Assembly: GCF_000426705.1 (NCBI RefSeq)
Contig: NZ_AUFW01000018.1
Span: forward strand, 62,001 to 126,000
Direction of reading: 5' to 3'
Source: Spirochaeta cellobiosiphila DSM 17781
GTDB taxonomy: Bacteria; Spirochaetota; Spirochaetia; DSM-17781
DNA: 64,000 bases
Shown: piece by piece, positions 1-9,222 of the stretch
How positions within the stretch are numbered: position 1 is the first letter of the stretch
How the letters are laid out: the number at the start of each line of letters is the position of its first letter
The notes under the pieces: generated by a model
Seen by the model: the letters and a program-made list of their open reading frames with translations, nothing else
Databases searched by the model: none
Told to the model about the DNA's origin: nothing
Program-made: the position numbers and the translations under genes

Positions 1-1592
1 CTAGTGAAACTGAAGACATTGTTATCTATGAATCAGGTCAATATATATCCTACTCTACTTGTGGAATGCCTTACCTAATAGGTAGGGAAGATGTAAATTT
101 ACAAAACCTAACCCCACGAGATCCTCAATGGTTTTTAGAACGTTACAATATTAATATAAAAATTAATCATGAAGTTTTGGAAATTACTCCAGACAATAAA
201 TCAATCCAAGTTAAAGATTTACAAACAAGTCAAATATTTACAGATTACTATGACACATTGATATTAGCTACTGGGAGCAAAGCTTCTCTACCACCAATAG
301 AAGGACTAGCTTTATCTCACGTTTTTACCATTAAAAATATGGACGATACGATCAAACTCCAAAAATATTTATCTAATCATAATATTGAAAACGCTTTGAT
401 CATGGGAGCAGGTTTTATAGGTATTGAAATCTTAGATAATCTTTTACAAAAGGGCATACGGACTTCTGTCATTGAAGCAGGTAAGCAATTAATGCCCCCC
501 CTTGATGATGACATGAGTATTTGGTTGGAAGATTATCTTACAAAGAAAGGGATTTCTTATCACCTTGACTCAAAAGTTACTCGAATAGATAAAAACAAAG
601 TAACTTTATCCAATAATCGAATCCTTCCAGCTGATTTAGTGGTTATAGCAGTGGGAATCACTCCGGAAGTATCTTTAGCTAATGCTATTGGAATAAAACT
701 CGGTAAAACAGGTGCCATACTAGTTGATGATAATATGAATACCTCCCATAAAAGCATAAAGGCAATAGGAGATTGTACAGAAATTTGGTCATCCATTGAT
801 CATCAGGCATTATACCGACCTATGGGTTCTACAGCTAATAAAATGGGAAGAATAAGTACAGGTTTATTATATGCACAGTATCCCCTAAATTTCAGAGGAG
901 TTTTAGGAACGGGAATCATGCAATTCAAAGAACTAACTATTGGATTTACAGGATATTCAGAAAAGCTAGCACGAGATTTTGGATATGATGTGGAAATTAT
1001 CCATAATATCAAGGAAAACCAAAGTAAGTACCTGCCAGAATCACGGGAAATGATAATAAAAGGAGTAGCTGATCGAAAGACAGGGCGTCTCTTAGGAGCA
1101 CAACTAATAGGAGAAAGAGGAGTCGATAAAAGACTAGATGTATTTGCTACTGCCATATCTTTCAAAGCAAAAGTAGAGGACCTATTTCATTTGGATCTAT
1201 CTTATGCACCACCCTATTCTACAACCAAAGATCCTGTCCACTATACTGGTATGATATTAGCTAATGCCATTTATGATTATCGAAAAATAATAACACCAAG
1301 TACACTTATAGGACATGAAGAGGAATATCTAATAATAGATGTGAGATCTCCTAAGGACTATGAAAAAGGACATATTTCCCAAGCTATCAATATTCCATTA
1401 GCTAAATTACGGTCACAACTTACAAGCTTGAATCCAAAAAAAGAAATTATAACCCATTGTAATAAAGGTGTGACAGGAAACGCTGCTCAAAACATACTAA
1501 TCAATAATGGATTTGATAAAGTATATAATCTGTCTGGTGGCTATAAAAACTATAGTTTATATTCTAAATACAGATCCAACAGGAATGATTAA
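1..1592 (+). CDS. CoA-disulfide reductase / NADH oxidase-like flavoprotein with C-terminal rhodanese domain (5' partial)
   Basis: The gene enters from the left edge: the frame is open from base 3, and the family's redox-active cysteine lies at 60-62 in an STCGMPYLIG context, upstream of the first ATG at 66. That ATG is therefore internal. Next come a pyridine-nucleotide disulfide oxidoreductase fold with a second dinucleotide motif (GAGFIGIEI) and the family's dimerisation motif YAPPYSTTKDP. A rhodanese domain follows, with its active-site cysteine at 1458-1460 (THCNKGVTG). Single-cysteine members reduce CoA disulfide, polysulfide or oxygen with NAD(P)H; the rhodanese-fused form is known from CoADR-RHD enzymes. 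The choice between CoA-disulfide, persulfide and NADH-oxidase activity cannot be made from sequence. The 3' end overlaps the convergent ABC ATPase gene by 36 bases. Confidence 0.88.
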   Translation, partial: SETEDIVIYESGQYISYSTCGMPYLIGREDVNLQNLTPRDPQWFLERYNINIKINHEVLEITPDNKSIQVKDLQTSQIFTDYYDTLILATGSKASLPPIEGLALSHVFTIKNMDDTIKLQKYLSNHNIENALIMGAGFIGIEILDNLLQKGIRTSVIEAGKQLMPPLDDDMSIWLEDYLTKKGISYHLDSKVTRIDKNKVTLSNNRILPADLVVIAVGITPEVSLANAIGIKLGKTGAILVDDNMNTSHKSIKAIGDCTEIWSSIDHQALYRPMGSTANKMGRISTGLLYAQYPLNFRGVLGTGIMQFKELTIGFTGYSEKLARDFGYDVEIIHNIKENQSKYLPESREMIIKGVADRKTGRLLGAQLIGERGVDKRLDVFATAISFKAKVEDLFHLDLSYAPPYSTTKDPVHYTGMILANAIYDYRKIITPSTLIGHEEEYLIIDVRSPKDYEKGHISQAINIPLAKLRSQLTSLNPKKEIITHCNKGVTGNAAQNILINNGFDKVYNLSGGYKNYSLYSKYRSNRND

Positions 1593-2339
1593 AGGAGTAT
1601 TGGTTATTGGATCATCTATAATATGAGCCTTAAGACTAAAGACTTCCTGTATAAAGAGGTGATCAACAACGTCTTTAGGATGGCCTACCTTTATGATTCG
1701 TCCTTCCTTCATTGCTATGATATGGTTAGCATATCGACAAGCCATATTTATATCATGCAAAACCAATATTATTGTACGACCATCTCTATTAAGCTTCTTT
1801 AATAGATCTAATATTTCTATTTGGTATTTTAAATCCAATGCACTTGTAGGTTCATCCATCATAAGAATTTCACTCTCTTGTGCGAGTGCCATGGCTATCC
1901 ATGCACGCTGTTTTTGTCCACCTGACAGATTATTAATATTACAATGTTTAATATCATTGAGATCACAAATTGATAGGGCCTCCCTCACAGTCTTCCTATC
2001 ACCTTCGTTCCATTTTGGGAAAAAGCCATGGTGTGCATATCTGCCTTGTCGAACTAACTCCTCGACTGTAAGCCCCTCAGGTGTCTGAGGATTTTGAGGA
2101 AGAATCCCTAATTGTCTGGCAATAGTCTTTCGTGATAAACCTTCCATCTCTTCGTTAAAAAGAAGTACGCTTCCTTTACTTGCTCTGATTAAATGAGATA
2201 AACCCTTTAATAGTGTTGATTTACCACAGCCATTAGAACCAACTAAGACAGTAAAAGATCCCTTAGTAATATTAAGATTTAAGGATTCAATAATAGTATT
2301 ATTTTCATATCCTAAAGTTAATGATTCAGCTGTTAACAT
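1557..2339 (-). CDS. ABC transporter ATP-binding protein, iron-siderophore type
   Basis: This 260-residue cytoplasmic ATPase belongs to the FepC/FhuC/BtuD group that powers uptake of ferric siderophores, heme or cobalamin. It has Walker A GSNGCGKST, the signature LSGGQKQR and Walker B ILMMDEPTSALD in the usual order and spacing, and its length is normal for the family. It is the last gene of a four-gene operon (binding protein, two permeases, ATPase); its start overlaps the preceding permease by 14 bases, which implies translational coupling. The ligand cannot be named from this subunit. Its 3' end runs 36 bases into the convergent flavoprotein gene. Confidence 0.93.
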   Translation of the reverse strand: MLTAESLTLGYENNTIIESLNLNITKGSFTVLVGSNGCGKSTLLKGLSHLIRASKGSVLLFNEEMEGLSRKTIARQLGILPQNPQTPEGLTVEELVRQGRYAHHGFFPKWNEGDRKTVREALSICDLNDIKHCNINNLSGGQKQRAWIAMALAQESEILMMDEPTSALDLKYQIEILDLLKKLNRDGRTIILVLHDINMACRYANHIIAMKEGRIIKVGHPKDVVDHLFIQEVFSLKAHIIDDPITNTPLIIPVGSVFRI

Positions 2340-3336
2340 TATATTGCCTCTTTTTAGTTAGTAAGATAATAAAATAAGGAGCCCCAATGAACGCAGTTAT
2401 GACACCAACAGGCATTTCAATTGGGGAAAAGATTATTTTTCCCAAGAGATCTGAAATAACGACTAACAAAGCACCTGTTAATCCTGACATCATTAATAAT
2501 GAAAAATGTTTTATTCCAACCATTTTACGACTTATGTGAGGTGATGCTAATCCAATAAACCCGATTGGCCCACAAATAGAAACTGCAACAGATGCTAATC
2601 CAATGGCGATTATTAAAAGTATACTGCGGAAAAGCTTAGTTGAACTGCCAACCGACATAGCAATATCATTTCCTAATGATAGGACATCTGCTTCGTGAGC
2701 TAATAACAAGGTCATTATAAACAGTATTATGATGGGTATAGCCAATATATATACATGTAACCACTTTCGACCATAGACACTACCACTCAACCAAGTTAAT
2801 GCCTGTTGAGCATTTTGTATTTCGCCAAAAGTAAGACATAATGTAATACCCGCACTAGTGATAGAAGAGATAGCAATCCCAATGAGAATCATTTTAAAAG
2901 AACTATCATGGAAGTGATTAGTTAATAAATAAATGACAGATACACTGATCAAGGCTCCTAAAAAGGAAAATAAAGGTAGCATTACAAGAAATGAATGGGA
3001 GGCCCCTAAAATAGTAATTCCAACAGCTGCTAAACCAGCACCAGAATTAATACCCAGGATACCAGGAGAAGCCAAAGGATTAAGAGATATGCTTTGAAGG
3101 ATAGCCCCAGAAACACCCAGTGCGCAGCCAACAAACAAAGAAGATAATAATCGGGGCAACCTAAGTATTCTAATTACCATATTTATGTCTGGAGTAGAAC
3201 TTCCGGGAGTCATAATACTCTTAATAACTTGATTGATAGATATGGAGTACTCCCCAATGCTGATATAAAATAGGGAAACTACAAGTAACAGCAAACCACA
3301 GCTTATCAACCAGAAAGAGCTTTTTCTTATTCTCAT
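2326..3336 (-). CDS. FecCD-family permease (second permease of the iron importer)
   Basis: This 336-residue protein has the alternating hydrophobic segments of FecCD permeases (about ten helices expected). It shows the family motifs NPLASPGILG near residue 85 and GPIGFIGLASPHISR, the region that couples to the ATPase, near residue 260. It pairs with the next permease upstream (3333-4334) to form a heterodimeric channel. It overlaps the neighbouring genes on both sides by a few bases. Substrate is probably a ferric siderophore, but heme or cobalamin systems look alike. Confidence 0.92.
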   Translation of the reverse strand: MRIRKSSFWLISCGLLLLVVSLFYISIGEYSISINQVIKSIMTPGSSTPDINMVIRILRLPRLLSSLFVGCALGVSGAILQSISLNPLASPGILGINSGAGLAAVGITILGASHSFLVMLPLFSFLGALISVSVIYLLTNHFHDSSFKMILIGIAISSITSAGITLCLTFGEIQNAQQALTWLSGSVYGRKWLHVYILAIPIIILFIMTLLLAHEADVLSLGNDIAMSVGSSTKLFRSILLIIAIGLASVAVSICGPIGFIGLASPHISRKMVGIKHFSLLMMSGLTGALLVVISDLLGKIIFSPIEMPVGVITAFIGAPYFIILLTKKRQYNVNS

Positions 3337-4334
3337 TCACTCACCTTCTTTTGGATAAGAAAAATAAAAATAGGCCCTCCAATAAGAGCTGTGACAACAC
3401 CAACAGGCAATTCAATGGGTCTAAGAATGGTACGGCTTAATAAATCGCAAAAAAGGAGGAATCCTGCTCCGACTATAGCTGAATAAGGAACAACCCATTT
3501 GTAATCATGACCTACAAAGAATCTCACAACATGAGGTATTACTAAACCGACAAAACCAATGGGACCAGCTAAGGCAACGGAAACACTGGACAAAATAATG
3601 ACAGCAACAAAAGCATAGATTTGAATAAGTAATGTATTTTGTCCTACCGATTTAGCAACGGAATCTCCCAATGATAATGTTGTTAGTTGGGGTGTTATCA
3701 ACAGGGCAAGAAATAATCCAATAAGGATAAAAGGGAGCAATTGTCCTATCATACTCATATCCCGTCCTCCTAAAGAACCTGCCAACCAAAATCTAACTTC
3801 TTCATATGTTCTTTGATTCAAAATGAGAAAAGCAGTCGTTAGAGAGGAAAGTAAGGACTTTACTATAGCACCAGCGATTGTCGTATTAAGTATACGATTC
3901 CTTCCTGAATACTCTTGCCCTAAACTTCCCAGCAAAAGAATAGAACAACCAGCAAATAAAGCACCAAGAAAAGCTATATAAATGTAATAGTTAAGATTAG
4001 TGATACTGAAATAATAAATCCCTATCACAATTCCCAATGAAGAACCCATATTTACGCCTAATAAACCAGGATCGGCCAAAGGGTTTCTAGTAAGAGCTTG
4101 AATGATGGATCCAGCTATTCCTAAAGCTGCTCCCACTAGTAAAGCACTAAGAACTCTTGGGGCTCTAATTGTTCTTAGTATAACTTGATGATTAGATTGA
4201 GAGTCATAAGAAACCAGACTCTCATACACATCCTTCCAGGATAAAGATACTGAACCAATAACCAAACAACATAGGGAAAGAAGAAATAACAGAATCACAA
4301 AAAAGAATAAAGTATTTTTTCTATTCTTAATCAT
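3333..4334 (-). CDS. FecCD-family permease (first permease of the iron importer)
   Basis: This 333-residue integral membrane protein has the FecCD hallmarks NPLADPGLLGVN and GPIGFVGLVIPHVVR. It is clearly homologous to the following permease gene, as expected for a FepD/FepG-type pair. It overlaps the binding-protein gene by 8 bases and the second permease by 4 bases, so the whole importer is translationally coupled. The first hydrophobic segment begins near residue 9. Confidence 0.92.
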   Translation of the reverse strand: MIKNRKNTLFFFVILLFLLSLCCLVIGSVSLSWKDVYESLVSYDSQSNHQVILRTIRAPRVLSALLVGAALGIAGSIIQALTRNPLADPGLLGVNMGSSLGIVIGIYYFSITNLNYYIYIAFLGALFAGCSILLLGSLGQEYSGRNRILNTTIAGAIVKSLLSSLTTAFLILNQRTYEEVRFWLAGSLGGRDMSMIGQLLPFILIGLFLALLITPQLTTLSLGDSVAKSVGQNTLLIQIYAFVAVIILSSVSVALAGPIGFVGLVIPHVVRFFVGHDYKWVVPYSAIVGAGFLLFCDLLSRTILRPIELPVGVVTALIGGPIFIFLIQKKVSE

Positions 4335-5283
4335 TTATAGATAACAAGGATTCAATATCATCCAGAATTAGATTGGCTCCTGTAATCGTCCATCCTCCAA
4401 TCCAAATATCAAAAGATACATTATATACCTTATCCTTTTTTACTGCTTCTAGATTGCTCCATAAAGGATTATCTTTCAGTTTGGATAAAATAGACGTGTT
4501 TTGGTTCGCTTGAATAGTAATTAAGATGTCACCATCAACAAGATCGATTTGTTCAGCAGATATAGCTTCACTCTTCCTATCTTTATCTTGGTATTCAGGT
4601 CGAAGAATTCCTGCATCATTAAGTACACTTCCAGCAAATATTTTCTTCTCATAGATCACTATTCTATTAGGATCAAAACGAACTACAGATACAGTGGGAA
4701 TCCTATTTAGACCTTTTATTTTTTGAGCAATATTAGTGGTTCGCTTGTCGTATTGTATTAAAAGTTCTTTTGCTTCAGCACTTTTATTAAGAGCCTCACC
4801 ATAAGCTAAAAATTGCCCTTTCCAACCACCTAAAGCCTTCTGGTCAACTAATACAGTAGGAGCTATAGCACTTAAAGTATCATATATTCCTTCATGTCTA
4901 TTCATTCGACCAAGTATAATATCCGGATGTAATGACATAATCATTTCAAGATTTGGTTGTTTATTATCACCTAACCAAGTAACATCACTCAAATCTTCAT
5001 TTGCTAGATAAGTAGGAAAACCTGCCTTTTCACCTGAAGCAGATCCCATCCAATTGGAAGCTCCAACAGGTTTTATACCTAAAGCTAATACATTATCCAT
5101 AGCATCAAGAACAACAACTCTTTCAGGATGTATGGGAACATCAACATTACCTAGATCAGTGGATATAGTTCTAGTTCTTGTTCCTTCATCGCTTTGTTTT
5201 TCAGAAGTACCATTGCCAAACACACTTAGAGCAAATATCAGGAACAAAAGGGATAACACTCCCTTTTTAAAAAAAATATACAT
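4327..5283 (-). CDS. Periplasmic iron-complex binding protein (FecB/FepB type)
   Basis: This 318-residue class III (helical-backbone) binding protein delivers the ligand to the FecCD permeases encoded directly downstream. It has a hydrophobic signal sequence ending near VFGNGTSE. There is no cysteine at the expected lipidation point, so it looks like a signal-peptidase-I substrate rather than a lipoprotein. The mature part shows PERVVVLD followed by ALGIKPVGAS, typical of the family. It is the first gene of the importer operon, with a good promoter 31-59 bases upstream. No convincing Fur-box palindrome is visible there. Confidence 0.9.
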   Translation of the reverse strand: MYIFFKKGVLSLLFLIFALSVFGNGTSEKQSDEGTRTRTISTDLGNVDVPIHPERVVVLDAMDNVLALGIKPVGASNWMGSASGEKAGFPTYLANEDLSDVTWLGDNKQPNLEMIMSLHPDIILGRMNRHEGIYDTLSAIAPTVLVDQKALGGWKGQFLAYGEALNKSAEAKELLIQYDKRTTNIAQKIKGLNRIPTVSVVRFDPNRIVIYEKKIFAGSVLNDAGILRPEYQDKDRKSEAISAEQIDLVDGDILITIQANQNTSILSKLKDNPLWSNLEAVKKDKVYNVSFDIWIGGWTITGANLILDDIESLLSIND

Positions 5284-5313
5284 TACTCATACTCTCATAA
5301 TAAGGTTAATGCA

Positions 5314-5342
5314 AACCTATCAGAGTCGATAATTAATGTCAA
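5314..5342 (-). promoter_or_regulatory. Sigma-70-type promoter of the iron importer operon
   Basis: Reading the minus strand, a perfect -35 TTGACA (5337-5342) is separated by 17 bases from -10 TAGGTT (5314-5319), about 30 bases before the binding-protein start codon. The -35 box includes the stop codon of the upstream carbonic-anhydrase-like gene, so the two units are packed without spacer. Confidence 0.6.
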
Positions 5343-5713
5343 TTAACAGATTTCACTTCCCACTCTCGATTTACCCATAAACCAATAAGAGAAGCTTTGT
5401 ATCCCCAGCTCCTAATAACTGTAATAGACTGCTTTATCTGTTGTTTTTGCTGAAACTCATCACTGGGATTTCCTGCACAATCGAAATGCCCAACAACAGC
5501 GATGAGGTCTGAACCATGATTGTAAACAGATATCTCTAAACGTTTCTTGATAGATGCAATAAGCTTCTTATCCTTATTTTCGCTTATTACTTTAATTGGT
5601 CCAGGTTCTGTAATCATATCTACCACATCTTTTTGAAAATGAGTCTTGATATAATCAATGATAGGGGTTTGTACACGACCATCCATACAATTGATTGCTG
5701 TGCCGAATTTCAT
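5339..5713 (-). CDS. Small beta-carbonic-anhydrase-like protein
   Basis: This 124-residue cytoplasmic protein keeps the zinc-site layout of beta-carbonic anhydrases: Cys9-x-Asp11-x-Arg13 at the N-terminus, then His76-x-x-Cys79 (GHFDCAG). It is much shorter than the usual 190-220 residues and lacks the C-terminal helices. It resembles the family annotated as putative (type 2) prokaryotic carbonic anhydrases, whose activity is unproven. A zinc site is likely; CO2 hydration is an inference. No Shine-Dalgarno sequence precedes the ATG, while a TACTAT -10 box lies only 6 bases before it, so the mRNA may be leaderless. Confidence 0.72.
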   Translation of the reverse strand: MKFGTAINCMDGRVQTPIIDYIKTHFQKDVVDMITEPGPIKVISENKDKKLIASIKKRLEISVYNHGSDLIAVVGHFDCAGNPSDEFQQKQQIKQSITVIRSWGYKASLIGLWVNREWEVKSVN

Positions 5714-5719
5714 AATTCT

Positions 5720-5748
5720 ATAGTATTGTGAATGATAAATGAAGAAAA
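5720..5748 (-). promoter_or_regulatory. Candidate leaderless promoter of the carbonic-anhydrase-like gene
   Basis: On the minus strand a -10 TACTAT (5720-5725) sits 6 bases before the ATG; the -35 at 17-base spacing is poor (TTTTCT, 5743-5748). Transcription would begin at or next to the start codon. Confidence 0.4.
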
Positions 5749-5774
5749 TGGTCTATAAACGTAACATTAAGTCA

Positions 5775-7000
5775 TTATTGGTCAAGTTTATATTTATATA
5801 AGAGGTCCCTTGCTTTATTAGGTAATAATGTGTCTTCTTTTGGGGTATAGGGGATATCTAAATATTCGGAAACAAATAATCGTACGGAGTCAGTACCAAT
5901 TTCTCCATACTCCACATTCCAATTCATTTTTTCTAAATCTTTAACTTTAAAATCTGGATTATTATCCAAACTAAAAGCAGTAGCCAGTATAGAAACGGGG
6001 ATTTTAAAACTATCCTCTATATCTTTTAATGTATAAGAACCTCTAATATCAGCAGGATTAGGAACCTCTTTATCCCCTTCTACTAATATTTTTGCAGGTA
6101 TTTTTTTTGATTCCGTATTCCATAAATTAAAAGCCATTGATCCACCAATACCAATAATAAAAAGAAACATGGTAAGAAACGCATTCTTTATAATAGTTAA
6201 TGAAAATCTCTGTCTATTAGCAATAATCATCGTATCTTCAACAGGACAGACTGCTTCTGAAGTACATTGGTAACAGACAATACATTGATGATTACTTATA
6301 CCATTAGATGTTGATAGAGGAATATTCATTGGACAAGCTTTATTACATTTCTTACAATGTATACAGGATTCTGCACTCCTTCTTACTTTAAAGGGCTTAA
6401 TCAAATTAGATAAACCTAACAAAGCACCATAGGGACACATATATTTGCAAAATGGTCTTTCAATAAACAAAGCCCCTAAAAGAATGACAGCTAATACCAA
6501 GTAGGCAGATAAAGCCACTTCATCTGTCCAAATATTAAAGAATGCATAATAGGGATCAATGTTTTGAAAAACTAACTGAGCAGACTGTGCAGTTTTTATT
6601 AATACCACAATAAGGAACCCATACCTTGAGAATCTAAGAATACTATCATATTTATAGGGAATAAAAGTATTATACTTCTTCTTAAATATTTTCTTCCCTA
6701 CTATACTAAAAGCTTCTTGAAATGAACCAAAGGGACATATCCATCCACAAAACACAGGTCCAACCAACAAAGCTAAACCTAGAACAATAAACATTAGAAT
6801 AAAGGAAGATTCATGGACTTTTTTTACATATCGTCCCGAGACGAAATATTCATATATTGAGACAACACCACCAAAGGGACATAACGCATGTATTGAGGCA
6901 GAGGGTAAAAACTCGATCCCTTGTTCTTCTAATGTATGAGAGATAGATATCAGCAATATCGATAAAAAAAAATGATTTGAACTGCTCTTCTCACCTTCAT
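5775..7000 (-). pseudogene. Membrane-bound polyferredoxin (NapH/CcoG-like 4Fe-4S protein), 5' end out of frame at a 9-A tract
   Basis: The main frame encodes several membrane helices with CPFGG and CGWICPFGSFQE motifs (the second pattern is CxxxCP-like), then two ferredoxin cysteine clusters (CIHCKKCNKACP and CIVCYQCTSEAVCP). A soluble tail follows with the DIRGSYTLKDI motif seen in other membrane polyferredoxins. Such proteins carry electrons across or along the membrane. In the open frame the only start is a TTG at 6954-6956 with no ribosome site. An ATG at 6998-7000, one base after the upstream stop, begins an ideal N-terminus (MKVRRAVQIIFFL). It joins the main frame only if the A run at 6964-6972 had ten bases instead of nine. 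This may be a sequencing slip, a slippery or phase-variable tract, or a true mutation; otherwise the gene is intact (stop at 5775). Confidence 0.8.
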
Positions 7001-7001
7001 T

Positions 7002-7559
7002 TTAATGTCCCAAGATCATTATTAAATAATTTTGACTAATATAATGAGCGGTATAAGCCTCTCCCTGACTAAGGATCTGTTTATTGAATGATTTAATATG
7101 ATTAATAGATCCATCTCTTAAATTAGTATAAGTTTGCAAAAGGTCTTTATTCCTAGTCTCTTGCATCAGTTTTTCTAAATCATAAATATCCAAGTCTTCA
7201 ACCATTGCCCCTATGGTAAAAGCAGAATACAAGCTTTCCTGTCCTTTTAATACAAAACTATCATAAGTAGCTTGAAGTTTTGAGTTCTTAAAAATTCCTG
7301 GGCTATCAATATCAATAGGATCAGGAATAGTATATTTTATCAGTAATTCTTTTACTCTATTCATATGGTTTTGTTCTGAACGGGATATATTCTCAAATAT
7401 CTTTACATTCCAGATATCGAATAATTTGGAATAAACATCTCTAGCCAATTTTTCTTCTTCTCTCATGAGTAGAAGTCCTTCTTTCTCACTAGAGTTTAGG
7501 CTTTGGGAATAAACATCAAAAGCAAAAAATAGGAAAAAAATAATCAGGTATGTTTTCAT
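7002..7559 (-). CDS. Exported ferritin-like DUF2202 protein
   Basis: This 185-residue protein has a signal peptide (about residues 1-18, cleavage near VYSQS) and a DUF2202 four-helix domain. Its motifs are REEEKLARDVY (Glu34-36), SRSEQNHM (Glu62, His65), GAMVEDLDI and SINHIKSF, which supply the carboxylates and histidines expected of a di-metal site. The family's function is not established; its fold suggests metal binding or redox. It lies one base upstream of the membrane polyferredoxin, so the two are probably made together, and the partner may exchange electrons with it. Confidence 0.8.
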   Translation of the reverse strand: MKTYLIIFFLFFAFDVYSQSLNSSEKEGLLLMREEEKLARDVYSKLFDIWNVKIFENISRSEQNHMNRVKELLIKYTIPDPIDIDSPGIFKNSKLQATYDSFVLKGQESLYSAFTIGAMVEDLDIYDLEKLMQETRNKDLLQTYTNLRDGSINHIKSFNKQILSQGEAYTAHYISQNYLIMILGH

Positions 7560-7932
7560 TAAGAATTACCTCTTCCCCTAAAGCATATTTATTATCTTGA
7601 ATTATTCCAGTGATTATTTGCATTAGGCTAAACCAATATTAGTTGGCCTACAAGATTATCCTTTTCTGACTATAACGATCTTATTTCGTGAACTCTAAGA
7701 TTATTATGAGCTCAATAAAATAGAACTTTTAAAAACACAAATCAGACAATCTATTAGCTTCATCACAGCTCATTATTGTATGTACTAAATATTTTTTTAT
7801 TAAATAAACGCAAAAAATCACTAGTAAAACAAAAATATTCAAGGAAGATCTAAAATATTTCCTATACTCGGTTTCAAATTTCCATGGGAGAATTATCAAC
7901 ACATTAATATTTCATTTTATAGGAGTTATTAG
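7560..7932. other. Divergent intergenic region between the ferritin-like gene and mglB
   Basis: This stretch of 373 very AT-rich bases must hold the promoters for both divergent units, but I see no strong -35/-10 pair. The mglB ribosome site AGGAG lies at 7921-7925. A weak inverted repeat (CCAA...TTGG with AGG...CCT flanks) spans about 7624-7649. No RNA gene or ORF is supported. Confidence 0.5.
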
Positions 7933-9135
<1,203 letters not shown>

Positions 9136-9152
9136 TATCTAAACTCAAACGG

Positions 9153-9197
9153 TTGAAAGCCTTTAAAGACGTCATGTCTTTATGGGCTTTCGTTCAA
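9153..9197 (+). promoter_or_regulatory. Long intercistronic hairpin between mglB and mglA
   Basis: TTGAAAGCCTTTAAAGAC (9153-9170) and GTCTTTA plus GGGCTTTCGTTCAA (9176-9197) form a long stem with a 5-base loop. No T-run follows, so it is not a classical terminator. Such stems protect the 3' end of an abundant binding-protein mRNA or attenuate downstream expression, as known between malE and malF; here that role is inferred. Confidence 0.65.
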
Positions 9198-9222
9198 TCT
9201 GATATCATAACAGAGGGGAATT

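Noticed and set aside
492-500. C7 tract in the flavoprotein as a possible frameshift.
   Set aside because: The frame continues normally through LMPPLDDD on both sides, matching the family.
5284-5338. Fur box in front of the iron importer.
   Set aside because: No 19-base GATAATGATAATCATTATC-like palindrome is recognisable; only a plain promoter is supported.
9153-9197. Intrinsic terminator between mglB and mglA.
   Set aside because: No T-run follows and mglA/mglC clearly continue the operon; called an intercistronic stem instead.
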